The position numbers and the translations under genes are program-made. The notes under the pieces were generated by a model. That model saw only the letters and a program-made list of their open reading frames with translations. It did no database searches and was not told the DNA's origin. From the NCBI GenBank assembly GCA_963708855.1, contig CAVPUM010000008.1, forward strand, positions 214,372-278,371: a stretch of DNA of 64,000 bases, in the 5' to 3' direction. Source of the DNA: CAIWHR01 sp963708855. Its GTDB lineage: Bacteria; Pseudomonadota; Gammaproteobacteria; Burkholderiales; Casimicrobiaceae. Below, in pieces: positions 8,342-16,860 of the stretch; the first letter of the stretch is position 1; each line of letters begins with the position of its first letter.

Positions 8342-10660
8342 CGCAGCGTTGGCGGAGTCGGCACGCCGTGCCGGCGCTGCGCTGCTCGCGCTCGCGCTCG
8401 CGTTGTGCGCGAATCTGGCGCTGGCCATCGCGCCCTTCGTGGTCAAGGACATCCGCGTCGAGGGCGTGCAGCGGACCGAGGCGGGCACGGTCTTCTCGTA
8501 CCTGCCGATCAAGGTGGGCGAGACGATCGACGACGAAAAGGTTGCAGCCGCGGTCAAGGCGCTCTTCGCGACCGGGTTCTTTCGCGACGTCCGGCTCGAA
8601 GTGCAGGACGGCGTGCTCCTCGTCGTTGTCCAGGAGCGGCCAACGATCAGCAAGGTCGACATCTCCGGCAACAAGGAATTCGACACCGACACGCTGAAGA
8701 AGGCGCTGAAGGACATCGGACTCGCCGAGGCGCGCATTTTCGACCGCTCGGCCCTCGATCGCGCCGAGCAGGAGATGAAGCGCCAATACCTGACACGCGG
8801 CCGGTACGCGGCGAAGGTCACCGTGACCGTCACGCCGCAGGAGCGCAACCGCGTTGCCATCAACATCGCCATCGAGGAGGGCGATGCCTCGAAGATCGCG
8901 CGAATCAACATCGTCGGCGAGAGCGCATACAGCGAAAGCGAGCTCCTCGGGCTGATGACACTCACCACGCCGGGCTGGACGACGTGGTACACGAAGAACG
9001 ACCAGTACTCGAAGCAAAAGCTGTCGGCCGACCTCGAGGCGCTCAGGAGCTTCTACCAGAACCGGGGCTATCTCGAATTCAACGTCGACTCGACGCAGGT
9101 CTCGATCACGCCGGACAAGGAAGACATCTACATCACGATCAACGTCACCGAGGGGCCGCGCTACACGGTGTCGGACATCCGTCTCGGCGGCGACCTGCTG
9201 GTGCCGGCGCCCGAGCTGGCCCAGCTCGTGCAGATGAGGGTGGGCGAGGTGTTCTCGCGCGAGCGCCTGCAGGCCAGCGTCAAGGCGATCAGTGACCGGC
9301 TGGGCACGGAAGGCTACGCCTTCGCCAACGTCAACGCGGTCCCCGAAATCGATCGCGAGAAGCGGCAGGCGGCCTTCACGATCTACCTCGACCCGGGGCG
9401 GCGGGTATACATCCGCAAGGTCAACATCAGCGGCAACGTGCGCACACGCGACGAGGTGATCCGCCGCGAGATACGCCAGCTGGAGAGCGCGTGGTACGAC
9501 GGCGCGCGGATCGAGCGCTCCAAGGTGCGCATCAGGCGGCTCGGCTACTTCGACGATGTCAACATCGAGACGCCGCCCGTCAGCGGCGCCACGGACCAGG
9601 CGGACGTCGAGGTGACGGTGACCGAGAGGGCTACGGGCAATCTGCTCGCCGGCATAGGCTACTCCAGCTCCGACAAGCTGGTATTCAACGCGTCGGTGTC
9701 GCAGCAGAACATCTTCGGCAGCGGCAATGCGCTGACGGCGGGGATCAACACGAGCTCCGTGAACAGGACGATCGCGGTCACGTATGTCGAACCCTACTGG
9801 ACCGTGGACGGCGTTTCGCGCACCCTGGAGGTCTACCAGCGCAACCTGGACCCGGGCTCGACGTCGGTCGCACCGTACGAATCGTCAACGCTGGGCGGGG
9901 CGGTCAGCTACGGCATACCGATTTCCGAGACGGACACCATCAATCTCGGATTCCGCTACGACCATACGGAACTCACTCTTTTCGCCACCAGTCCGCCATC
10001 CTACTTCCTGTACGTCAACGAATTCGGCGACACCACCGACGCCGTCGTTGCCAGCCTGGGCTGGGCGCGTGACACGCGTGACGACATCCTCTATCCTACG
10101 CGGGGGATGCTGCAGGTGGCCGGGATCGAGGTGGGCTTGCCCATCGTCGACCTTTCGTATTACAAGGCGAACTACCTGGCGCAGTGGTTTTCTCCGGTTT
10201 ATGGCGATTTCGTGCTGATGCTGCGCGGCGACGTCGGCTACGCTGCGGGTTACAACGGCAATTCGCTGCCGTTCTTCAAGGTTTTCTACGCCGGCGGCGT
10301 GGGCTCGGTGCGGGGCTACGAAACGGCGTCCCTCGGCCCCCGCGATATCTTCGGGAACACGCTGGGGGGAAGCGCAAGATCGTCGCCAACGCGGAGCTGT
10401 TCTACCCGATCCTGAAGGGGGACAAGTCGGTGCGGGGGAGCATATTCGTGGACGCCGGACAGATCTCCGGAGTTCCCGGAGCTGGTGTCGCTGTCGACGC
10501 GCTGGAGAAGAATGCCGAGAAGTTCCGGTACTCGTACGGAGCGGGGCTCGCTTGGAACTCGCCGGTGGGGCCGTTGAAGTTCAGCTACGGCGTTCCGTTC
10601 AAGGATCGGCGCGGCGACCTGATCCAGAATTTCCAGTTTCAGGTCGGCTCCGTATTCTGA
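8319..10660 (+). CDS. bamA: Outer membrane protein assembly factor BamA (one frameshift)
   Basis: About 780 residues, the Omp85 barrel that inserts beta-barrel proteins into the outer membrane. A signal peptide (GAALLALALALCANLALA) is followed by five POTRA repeats beginning IRVEGVQRTEAGTVFSYLP and then the C-terminal barrel, ending in aromatic FQVGSVF. The frame breaks in the six-G run at 10364-10369; restoring a seventh G joins GNTLGG to KRKIVANAELFYP and keeps full length. Because BamA is essential, this is almost certainly a homopolymer reading error. ATG 8319 overlaps rseP; a TTG at 8349 is a possible alternative. Confidence 0.93.
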
Positions 10661-10683
10661 GACCGTTTGTGCAGGAGAACCCA

Positions 10684-11205
10684 TTGAATCGCAGCACCAT
10701 TCGCATTGGGCGCGCCATCCTCGGCGGAGCCTTCCTGATCTGGCTCGGTACGGGCGTCGCCGCTGCCGCCGACTACAAGATCGGCTTCGTCAACACCGAG
10801 CGCCTGTTTCGCGAGGCCGCGCCGGCGAAGCGCGCGCAGCAGAAGCTCGAGAAGGAGTTCGCCGCCCGCGACGCCGACATCCAGAAAATGAGCAAGCAGG
10901 TGCGCGAACTGCAGACGACGCTCGAGAAGGACGGCGTCACGATGTCCGAGGCCGATCGTCGCAACAAGGAGCGGGATCTCGCCAATCTGTCGCGCGATCT
11001 GCAGCGCTCCCAGCGCGAGTTTCGCGAAGACCTCAATTTGCGGCGCAACGACGAACTGGCGAGCGTCCAGGAACGCGCAAACAAGGTCATCCAGCAGATC
11101 GCCGAGGCCGAGAAATTCGACCTCATCCTGCAGGACCCTGTTGTCTTCGCCAGCCAGAAGATCGACATCACCGAAAAGGTGGTGAAGGCGCTCGCCGACA
11201 AGTAG
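10684..11205 (+). CDS. skp: Periplasmic chaperone Skp/OmpH
   Basis: 173 residues. Skp trimers hold unfolded outer-membrane proteins in the periplasm for delivery to BamA, encoded immediately upstream. A signal peptide ends near GVAAAADYKIGFVN. The remainder is highly charged with long helices (residues about 40-130, KLEKEFAARDADIQKMSKQV region) forming the family's tentacles. TTG 10684 is chosen because AGGAG at 10673-10677 is six bases upstream; no ATG or GTG fits better. It is followed by lpxD after 59 bases, the conserved bamA-skp-lpxD order. Confidence 0.9.
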   Translation: MNRSTIRIGRAILGGAFLIWLGTGVAAAADYKIGFVNTERLFREAAPAKRAQQKLEKEFAARDADIQKMSKQVRELQTTLEKDGVTMSEADRRNKERDLANLSRDLQRSQREFREDLNLRRNDELASVQERANKVIQQIAEAEKFDLILQDPVVFASQKIDITEKVVKALADK

Positions 11206-11264
11206 CGGCGACCGATTGCCACGCTGGCGCGCCCCCGCTGGCATCCGTCGACATTGCCCGGTCC

Positions 11265-12335
11265 GTGCCGATCTCTCTCGCCGAACTCGCCTCGCGCGTC
11301 GGGGCCGCCCTCGACGGCGATGGGGCGGTGCAGGTCTCGCACGTGGCGACGCTCGAGTCGGCCGGACCCGGCGCCATCGTCTTTCTCGCCAACCGCAGGT
11401 ATCGCGCGCAGCTGGCATCGACCCGCGCGTCCGCGGTGATCCTTGCGCCGGCAATGGCGGGAGCGACATCGCTGCCGAAGCTCCTGGATCGCAACCCGTA
11501 TGCGAGCTACGCGCGCGTGGCGGCCATTCTCCATCCGGCCCCCGCGGCCCCTGCCGGGGTGCATCCGTCCGCGATCATAGAGGCCGGCGCCAAGGTCGCC
11601 CCGAGCGCGGCGATCGGGGCCCATGCGGTCATCGGCGCCATGGCCGTCATCGGCGCGCGCGCGCGCATCGGTGCCGGAAGCTTCGTGGGCGCCGGCGTGT
11701 CGATCGGTGACGACGCCCTCCTTTACGCCAACGTGACGATCTACGACCGCTGCGTCGTTGGCCCGCGCAGCATCCTGCACTCGGGAGCCGTGATCGGCGC
11801 AGACGGCTTCGGCATGGCCGAAGAGAACGGGCGTTGGCTGAAGATCCCGCAGCTCGGCCGCGTCGTGCTCGGTGCGGACGTGGAGATCGGCGCCAACACC
11901 ACGATCGACCGCGGAGCGATCGACGACACGGTGATCGAGGACGACGTCAAGCTCGACAACCAGATCCAGGTGGGACACAACTGCCGGATCGGCGCACATA
12001 CCGCCATCGCCGGTTGCGCCGGCATCGCGGGAAGCACGCGGATCGGACGGAACTGCAAGATCGGCGCGCGGGCGAACATCAACGGGCACATCGAAATATG
12101 CGACAACGTGAACATCGCGGGCACGGCGAATGTTCACAGTTCCATCTCGGTGCCCGGGACCTACGCGAGCGCCGTCTTTCTCGCGCTTCCCCATGAGCAA
12201 TGGCGGCGCCGGCAGCTTATCGTGCACCGGTTGCCGGAGCTGGCGCAGCGCGTGCGCCGTCTGGAGGGAGGCGGGGGCCCGGCACCGGACGATGCGTCGG
12301 ACGATGCGTCGGACGATGCGAAGGGGGAAGCATGA
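11265..12335 (+). CDS. lpxD: UDP-3-O-(3-hydroxyacyl)glucosamine N-acyltransferase
   Basis: 356 residues. It adds the N-linked hydroxyacyl chain in the third step of lipid A synthesis. An N-terminal uridine-binding domain precedes a left-handed beta helix of hexapeptide repeats (from VHPSAIIEAGAKVAPSA onward); the catalytic histidine is in QIQVGHNCRIG. The start is GTG 11265. The C-terminal tail is unusual: a short acidic DDASDDASDDAKGEA encoded by an imperfect 12-base tandem repeat. The TGA overlaps the fabZ ATG. Confidence 0.95.
   Translation: MPISLAELASRVGAALDGDGAVQVSHVATLESAGPGAIVFLANRRYRAQLASTRASAVILAPAMAGATSLPKLLDRNPYASYARVAAILHPAPAAPAGVHPSAIIEAGAKVAPSAAIGAHAVIGAMAVIGARARIGAGSFVGAGVSIGDDALLYANVTIYDRCVVGPRSILHSGAVIGADGFGMAEENGRWLKIPQLGRVVLGADVEIGANTTIDRGAIDDTVIEDDVKLDNQIQVGHNCRIGAHTAIAGCAGIAGSTRIGRNCKIGARANINGHIEICDNVNIAGTANVHSSISVPGTYASAVFLALPHEQWRRRQLIVHRLPELAQRVRRLEGGGGPAPDDASDDASDDAKGEA
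12289..12320 (+). repeat. 12-base tandem repeat in the lpxD tail
   Basis: GACGATGCGTCG is present 2.7 times in tandem (12289-12320), encoding repeated Asp-Asp-Ala-Ser at the LpxD C terminus. Multiples of 12 bases keep the frame, so copy number could vary without disrupting LpxD or the overlapping fabZ start. Confidence 0.8.
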
Positions 12336-12811
12336 GTGCAGCAAGCGACGGCAGCATGGATATCGAAGAGATCATGCGGTACCTGCCACACCGGTATCCG
12401 TTCCTCCTGGTCGACCGCGTGACGTCGCTCGAGACGGACAAATCGATCCGTGGCATCAAGAACGTGACGATGAACGAGCCCTATTTCGGTGGACACTTTC
12501 CGGACTACCCGGTGATGCCCGCCGTGCTCGTGATCGAGGCGCTCGCGCAGCTCGCGTCGATCCTCGCGTGGAAGATGTCGCGCCGCACGCCGGGTGACGG
12601 AACGCTCATCTTCTTCGCCGGCATCGACAATGCGCGCTTCCGGCGGCAGGTTCGGCCGGGTGACCAGCTGGTGCTGGAGTCCGAGGTGCAGCGCCTTGTG
12701 CGCGGCATCGGCAAGTTCGCGGTGCGGGCGAAGGTCGACGGCGAAATCGTCGCCGAGGCGAACCTGCTGGCGGCAATGCGCATGCCGGACACCGACCCGA
12801 GAACCGGCTGA
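12332..12811 (+). CDS. fabZ: 3-hydroxyacyl-[acyl-carrier-protein] dehydratase FabZ
   Basis: 159 residues, a hot-dog-fold dehydratase that removes water from 3-hydroxyacyl-ACP in fatty acid elongation. It competes with LpxA and LpxD for the same hydroxyacyl-ACP pool, which explains its place in the lipid A cluster. The opening block MRYLPHRYPFLLVDRV and the active-site segment GHFPDYPVMPAVLVIEA, with catalytic His and Glu, are present. ATG 12332 overlaps the lpxD stop by four bases. It is followed by lpxA after four bases. Confidence 0.96.
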   Translation: MSAASDGSMDIEEIMRYLPHRYPFLLVDRVTSLETDKSIRGIKNVTMNEPYFGGHFPDYPVMPAVLVIEALAQLASILAWKMSRRTPGDGTLIFFAGIDNARFRRQVRPGDQLVLESEVQRLVRGIGKFAVRAKVDGEIVAEANLLAAMRMPDTDPRTG

Positions 12812-12815
12812 CCTG

Positions 12816-13592
12816 ATGCCGCCGATCCATCCGACGGCGCTCGTCGACCCGAAGGCCGAGCTCGCCGAAGGCGTCGAGGTGGGTGCCTATTCGATCATCG
12901 GTCCCGACGTGAAGGTCGGCGCAGGCACGGTGATCGGGCCCCACGTCGTCCTCACTGGACGCACGAGCCTCGGCGTGCGCAATCGGCTGTTCCAGTTCAC
13001 GTCCATCGGCGACATCCCGCAGGACCGCAAGTATGCCGGTGAGCCGACCACGACCACGATCGGCGACGACAACGTCTTCCGGGAATTCATGACCGTCAAT
13101 GCCGGCACTGCGCAGGACCGCGGCGACACGCTGATCGGCAACGGCAATCTTTTCCTTGCCTACACCCACGTCGCGCACGACTGCGTCGTCGGCAATTGGA
13201 CGGTGTTTTCCAACAACGCGCAGCTCGCGGGCCACGTCCACATCGGCGACTGGGTCGTGATGGGCGCCTATTCCGGCGTCCACCAATTCTGCCGGGTCGG
13301 CGCGCATTCGATGATCGCCGCCGGCGCAATCGTCCTGCAGGACGTGCCGCCGTTCGTCACCGCTTCCGGCTATCCGGCCACGCCCCGTGGCATCAATACG
13401 GAGGGCCTGCGCCGGCGAGGATTCACGGCGGACGAGATCCTCGCAGTTCGCCGCGCCTACAAGACGATCTACCGGGAAGGACGCGATGTCGACGATGCCA
13501 GGGCCGCGCTGGGCGTGGCCTCCGAGACGGCGCCTGCATTGGCCGCACTGGTCGACTTCCTTGCCGTGCCCGGGCGCGGCATCATCCGCTGA
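12816..13592 (+). CDS. lpxA: UDP-N-acetylglucosamine acyltransferase
   Basis: 258 residues. First enzyme of lipid A synthesis, moving a 3-hydroxyacyl chain from ACP to UDP-GlcNAc. Hexapeptide repeats run from IHPTALVDPKAELAEGV, and the catalytic region HVAHDCVVGN is followed by NNAQLAGHV and GVHQFCRVG as in characterised LpxA. The C-terminal helical domain starts near LRRRGFTADEILAVRRAYK. The start ATG 12816 lies four bases after fabZ. Confidence 0.96.
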   Translation: MPPIHPTALVDPKAELAEGVEVGAYSIIGPDVKVGAGTVIGPHVVLTGRTSLGVRNRLFQFTSIGDIPQDRKYAGEPTTTTIGDDNVFREFMTVNAGTAQDRGDTLIGNGNLFLAYTHVAHDCVVGNWTVFSNNAQLAGHVHIGDWVVMGAYSGVHQFCRVGAHSMIAAGAIVLQDVPPFVTASGYPATPRGINTEGLRRRGFTADEILAVRRAYKTIYREGRDVDDARAALGVASETAPALAALVDFLAVPGRGIIR

Positions 13593-13593
13593 C

Positions 13594-13640
13594 ATGAACG
13601 ACCCCCACGCTCACTGTGTGCGGCATAGCCGCATCCCGCT
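13594..13640 (+). repeat. Degenerate, shortened copy of the interspersed repeat
   Basis: ATGAACGACCCCCACGCTCA at 13594-13613 matches the first third of the repeats at 4864 and 42919, then diverges (TGTGTGCGGCATAGCCGCAT) before the lpxB start. It occupies the whole lpxA-lpxB gap. The replaced half can itself form a small hairpin. Confidence 0.65.
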
Positions 13641-14810
13641 GTGTCGGGCTCCAGCCGGCTGACGATTGGCATCGTCGCCGGCGAGTCGTCGGGCGACGCG
13701 CTCGCGGCCGCGCTGATCAGCGCCGTGCGCGCGCGAATGCCGCAGGCGCGCTTCGTCGGCGTAGCGGGACCGCGCATGGAGGCGGCCGGCTGCGAGGCGT
13801 GGTACCCGCTCGAAACGCTGGCCGTGCGGGGATTCGTCGAAGTGCTGTCGCGGCTCCCGGAGCTGTTCGCTCTTCGGCGAGCGCTTTTCAGGCGCCTGGT
13901 CGGCGAACGTGTCCCCGTGTTCGTCGGAGTCGACGCTCCCGATTTCAATCTCGGCCTCGAGGCGCGGTTGAAGCGCACCGGCGTGCGCACCCTGCACTTC
14001 GTCAGCCCGTCCGTCTGGGCATGGCGCCGCGAGCGCGTGCACCGGATCGGACGCTCGGTCCACAGGATGCTGGCACTGTTTCCGTTCGAGCCGCCGATCT
14101 ACGAGGCGGCCGGGGTCCCGGTCACCTTCGTCGGACATCCGCTCGCGGCCCATGCCGCCGTGCTGGGCTCGCGCCGCATTGCGCGCGAGCAGTTAAAGCT
14201 CGGTGTCGCGCAACCCGTTTTCGCCCTGTTGCCCGGCAGCCGCGCGTCGGAGCTCGACATGCACGGCGACCTCGTGCTCCACACCGCCGCGACGCTGCAT
14301 CTCGCCCGCCCGGATGCGCGCTTTCTGGTGCCGTTGGCGACGCGTCCGACGCGCGACCGCTTCGAGGCCGCCGTCTACCGCCTCGGGCTCGAGAAATTGC
14401 CGCTCACGCTGCTCTATGGTCACGCGACCGACGCGCTGCGAGCCGCCGACGTCGCCCTCGTGGCTTCCGGCACTGCCACGCTCGAGGCCGCGCTCGCGCG
14501 CTGTCCCCACGTGATCTTCTACCGCGTTCATCCGCTGACCGCGCGCATCGTGCGGTCCAGGATCCTGCTGCCGTATGTCGGGCTGCCCAACGTTCTCGCC
14601 GGAAAGTTCGTCGTGCCCGAACTCATACAGGAGGACGCAACGGTCGAGAATCTCGCGCAAGCGGCACTGAACCTCTTCGACGACGCGGTCACGCGACGGC
14701 GGCTCGAAGCTCTGTTCGCAGGATTCGCCGCGTCGCTTTCCGCCGACACGGGAGGCCTTGCCGCGGATGCGGTGGCGGCGGAGTTGCGCGCGGCAGGCAT
14801 CGGGTGTTGA
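13641..14810 (+). CDS. lpxB: Lipid-A-disaccharide synthase
   Basis: 389 residues, a GT19 glycosyltransferase joining UDP-diacylglucosamine and lipid X at the inner membrane. Family blocks visible are IVAGESSGDALAAALI at the N terminus, VDAPDFNLGLEARLK, YVSPSVWAWR-like FVSPSVWAWRRERV, FVGHPLAAH, LLPGSRASEL and ASGTATLEAAL. The start is GTG 13641, directly after a degenerate repeat. The stop overlaps the proposed rnhB start. Confidence 0.95.
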   Translation: MSGSSRLTIGIVAGESSGDALAAALISAVRARMPQARFVGVAGPRMEAAGCEAWYPLETLAVRGFVEVLSRLPELFALRRALFRRLVGERVPVFVGVDAPDFNLGLEARLKRTGVRTLHFVSPSVWAWRRERVHRIGRSVHRMLALFPFEPPIYEAAGVPVTFVGHPLAAHAAVLGSRRIAREQLKLGVAQPVFALLPGSRASELDMHGDLVLHTAATLHLARPDARFLVPLATRPTRDRFEAAVYRLGLEKLPLTLLYGHATDALRAADVALVASGTATLEAALARCPHVIFYRVHPLTARIVRSRILLPYVGLPNVLAGKFVVPELIQEDATVENLAQAALNLFDDAVTRRRLEALFAGFAASLSADTGGLAADAVAAELRAAGIGC

Positions 14811-15391
14811 CCGTTCACGTGACAAGGCTGGTCGCCGGAATCGACGAGGCCGGGCGCGGACCGCTCGCCGGGCCAGTGGTTGCGGCGGCGGTGATTCTCG
14901 ACCCCTCGCGGCCGGTTGCCGGCCTGCGGGACTCGAAGCTCCTGTCGGCGCGGCAGCGCGACCGCCTCGCCGCCGAAATTCGCACACAGGCGCTGGCATG
15001 GTCGGTGGGCGAAGCCGATGTGGCCGAGATCGACGCGCTCAACATCCTGCAGGCGACGATGCTCGCGATGCGGCGCGCGTTCGAAGGGCTGGCGATCGCG
15101 CCGGGGGAAGCCTGGATCGACGGCAACCGCTGTCCCGACCTCGCATGCGCCACGCGCGCGATCGTCAAGGGCGATCGTGACGTCCACGTCATATCGGCGG
15201 CGTCGATCCTCGCCAAGACTGCGCGTGATGCGATGCTGGACGAGCTCGACAGCCGGTTTCCGGCCTACGGCTTTGCGCACAACCGCGGCTACGGGACGCC
15301 GGAACATCTTGCGGCGCTCGCGCGTCACGGACCGTGCCCGGCACATCGCCGGAGCTTCGCGCCGGTCGCCCAGGCGGCATTCGGTTTCTGA
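14804..15391 (+). CDS. rnhB: Ribonuclease HII
   Basis: 195 residues. It cuts RNA at RNA-DNA junctions, including single misincorporated ribonucleotides. The catalytic DEAGRGPLAGPV block gives Asp14 and Glu15; LRDSKLLSARQR, ASILAKTARD and HNRGYGTPEHL follow as in RNase HII. Start codons are ambiguous: GTG 14804, TTG 14807 and GTG 14819 are all in frame and none has a strong ribosome-binding site. 14804 overlaps the lpxB stop and fits translational coupling. The lpxB-rnhB order is conserved in betaproteobacteria. Confidence 0.93.
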   Translation: MLTVHVTRLVAGIDEAGRGPLAGPVVAAAVILDPSRPVAGLRDSKLLSARQRDRLAAEIRTQALAWSVGEADVAEIDALNILQATMLAMRRAFEGLAIAPGEAWIDGNRCPDLACATRAIVKGDRDVHVISAASILAKTARDAMLDELDSRFPAYGFAHNRGYGTPEHLAALARHGPCPAHRRSFAPVAQAAFGF

Positions 15392-15419
15392 CCTCGAGCC
15401 GGCCGTGGCGCCCGGTCGG

Positions 15420-16631
15420 TCAATCCGGCGGGCGCAGCCTCTTGACGGTGTCGTCGGAGGGCAGGTAGCCGCTGCCGTCGGCGTATCTCCAGTCGACCAT
15501 CACGCCCTTGCCGTCCTTGACCGCGGTGCGGCCGACGTAAGCGCCCATCGTGGACTGATGATCGAGCGCGCGGAAGCTGACCTTTCCGAACGGCGAGTCG
15601 AAGGCGAGGCCGGCCATCGCGGCAATGAGCTTCTCCGTATCGGTCGAGCCGGCTTTCCGGATCGCCATTGCCGCGGCCTTCACGGCGCTGTAGCCGACGA
15701 CGGAGCCCAGCCGCGGATAGTCATTGAATTTTGCCTGATAGGCATCGCGGAACCGCTTGTGCTCCGGCGTGTCGATCGCGTACCACGGGTAACCGGTCAC
15801 CCACCAGCCGACCGGTGCTTCGTCCTTCAGCGGGTCGAGGTATTCGGGCTCGCCGCCCAGCAGGTTGAACACCGGTCGGCCCTTGAAGAGGCCGCGCAGC
15901 TCGCCTTCGCGGACGAAGCGCGCCAGATCGGCGCCGAACAAGGACGAGAAGATGGCGTCCGGCTTCGCGTCCAGCATGGCCTGCACGACCGGCCCCGCGT
16001 CGATCTTGCCGAGCGGCACCGCCTGCTCGACGAACTCGATGCCGCCCGTCTGCCGCGCGATCATCTGCTGCTTGAACGCGGCGGTGGCCGACTGTCCGTA
16101 CTCGTAGTTGGGGTAGACGATCGCCCAGCGCTTCTTCGCGAGCTTTGCGGCCTCCGGTGCCAGCATCGCGGTCTGCATGTAGGTCGACGCGCGCAACCGG
16201 AACGTGTACCGGTTGCCGTTCTCCCAGACGATCTTGTCGGTGAGCGGCTCCGCGGCGAGGAACAGCACCTTGCGCTGCTTCGCGAGGTCGGCCACCGCGA
16301 GCCCGACGTTCGACGCGAATGTCCCCATCAGCAGGACGGCCTTTTCTCGGGTGAGGAGTTCCTCTGCCACGCGCACGGCATCGCCGGGGTTGCCGTTGTC
16401 GTCGCGCGACACGATCTCGAGCGGTCGCCCGAGCACGCCTCCCGCCGCATTGATCTCCGCCAGCGCCAGTTCCATGCCCTTCTTGTAGGGCTCCAGGAAC
16501 GCCGGAAACACCTTGTAGCTGTTGAGCTCGCCCAGCCGGATCGGCTGCGCCGCGACCGGCAGCGGCAATGCGGCGATCGCGGCCAGACTGGCCAGCACGG
16601 CAGTTCGGGCAATGCGGCAAATCCGGTTCAT
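15420..16631 (-). CDS. ABC transporter substrate-binding protein, branched-chain amino acid type (Peripla_BP_6)
   Basis: 403 residues. A signal peptide (TAVLASLAAIAALPLPVAA) precedes a type I periplasmic binding fold: IRLGELNSYKVFPAFLEPYK, the linker AEINAAGGVLGRPLEIVSRD and GTFASNVGLAVADLAKQRK are typical of LivJ/LivK-like proteins. The ligand is not predictable; the family covers amino acids, amides, urea and aromatic acids. No permease or ATPase genes are adjacent, so it is an orphan here. It converges on rnhB and diverges from the large oxidoreductase. Confidence 0.88.
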   Translation of the reverse strand: MNRICRIARTAVLASLAAIAALPLPVAAQPIRLGELNSYKVFPAFLEPYKKGMELALAEINAAGGVLGRPLEIVSRDDNGNPGDAVRVAEELLTREKAVLLMGTFASNVGLAVADLAKQRKVLFLAAEPLTDKIVWENGNRYTFRLRASTYMQTAMLAPEAAKLAKKRWAIVYPNYEYGQSATAAFKQQMIARQTGGIEFVEQAVPLGKIDAGPVVQAMLDAKPDAIFSSLFGADLARFVREGELRGLFKGRPVFNLLGGEPEYLDPLKDEAPVGWWVTGYPWYAIDTPEHKRFRDAYQAKFNDYPRLGSVVGYSAVKAAAMAIRKAGSTDTEKLIAAMAGLAFDSPFGKVSFRALDHQSTMGAYVGRTAVKDGKGVMVDWRYADGSGYLPSDDTVKRLRPPD

Positions 16632-16708
16632 GGCCTCTCCACGGGGCGTCCGAAGACGTCATTGTCCTACGGCGCCGCCTTCAACGGACGGATTGCAGCG
16701 ACGGTTGA

Positions 16709-16731
16709 CCGTAACATGGGGATGGTTACGG
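16709..16731. promoter_or_regulatory. Inverted repeat in a divergent intergenic region (putative operator)
   Basis: CCGTAAC at 16709-16715 and GTTACGG at 16725-16731 form a perfect 7-base inverted repeat with a nine-base spacer. It lies in the 229-base gap between the substrate-binding protein (minus) and the oxidoreductase (plus), overlapping a TTGACC at 16705-16710. A possible -10, TAAAAT, is at 16779-16784 before the oxidoreductase. The position suits a repressor site, but no regulator gene is nearby. The rest of the gap shows nothing else. Confidence 0.35.
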
Positions 16732-16860
16732 CTATCGAAAGATCGCATCGCAACCGGACGCCAGCTGGCGGTAAACGGTAAAATCGCACGTTTCACCTGC
16801 GCACTCCCCCGACCGCCCCGGCGGCGGAGCAGATTGCGCTCGCACGCCCTCCTCGATTCG

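Noticed and set aside
12811..13600. Long minus-strand frame over lpxA read as a gene
   Set aside because: It is antisense to a clear lpxA with intact hexapeptide repeats and catalytic residues.
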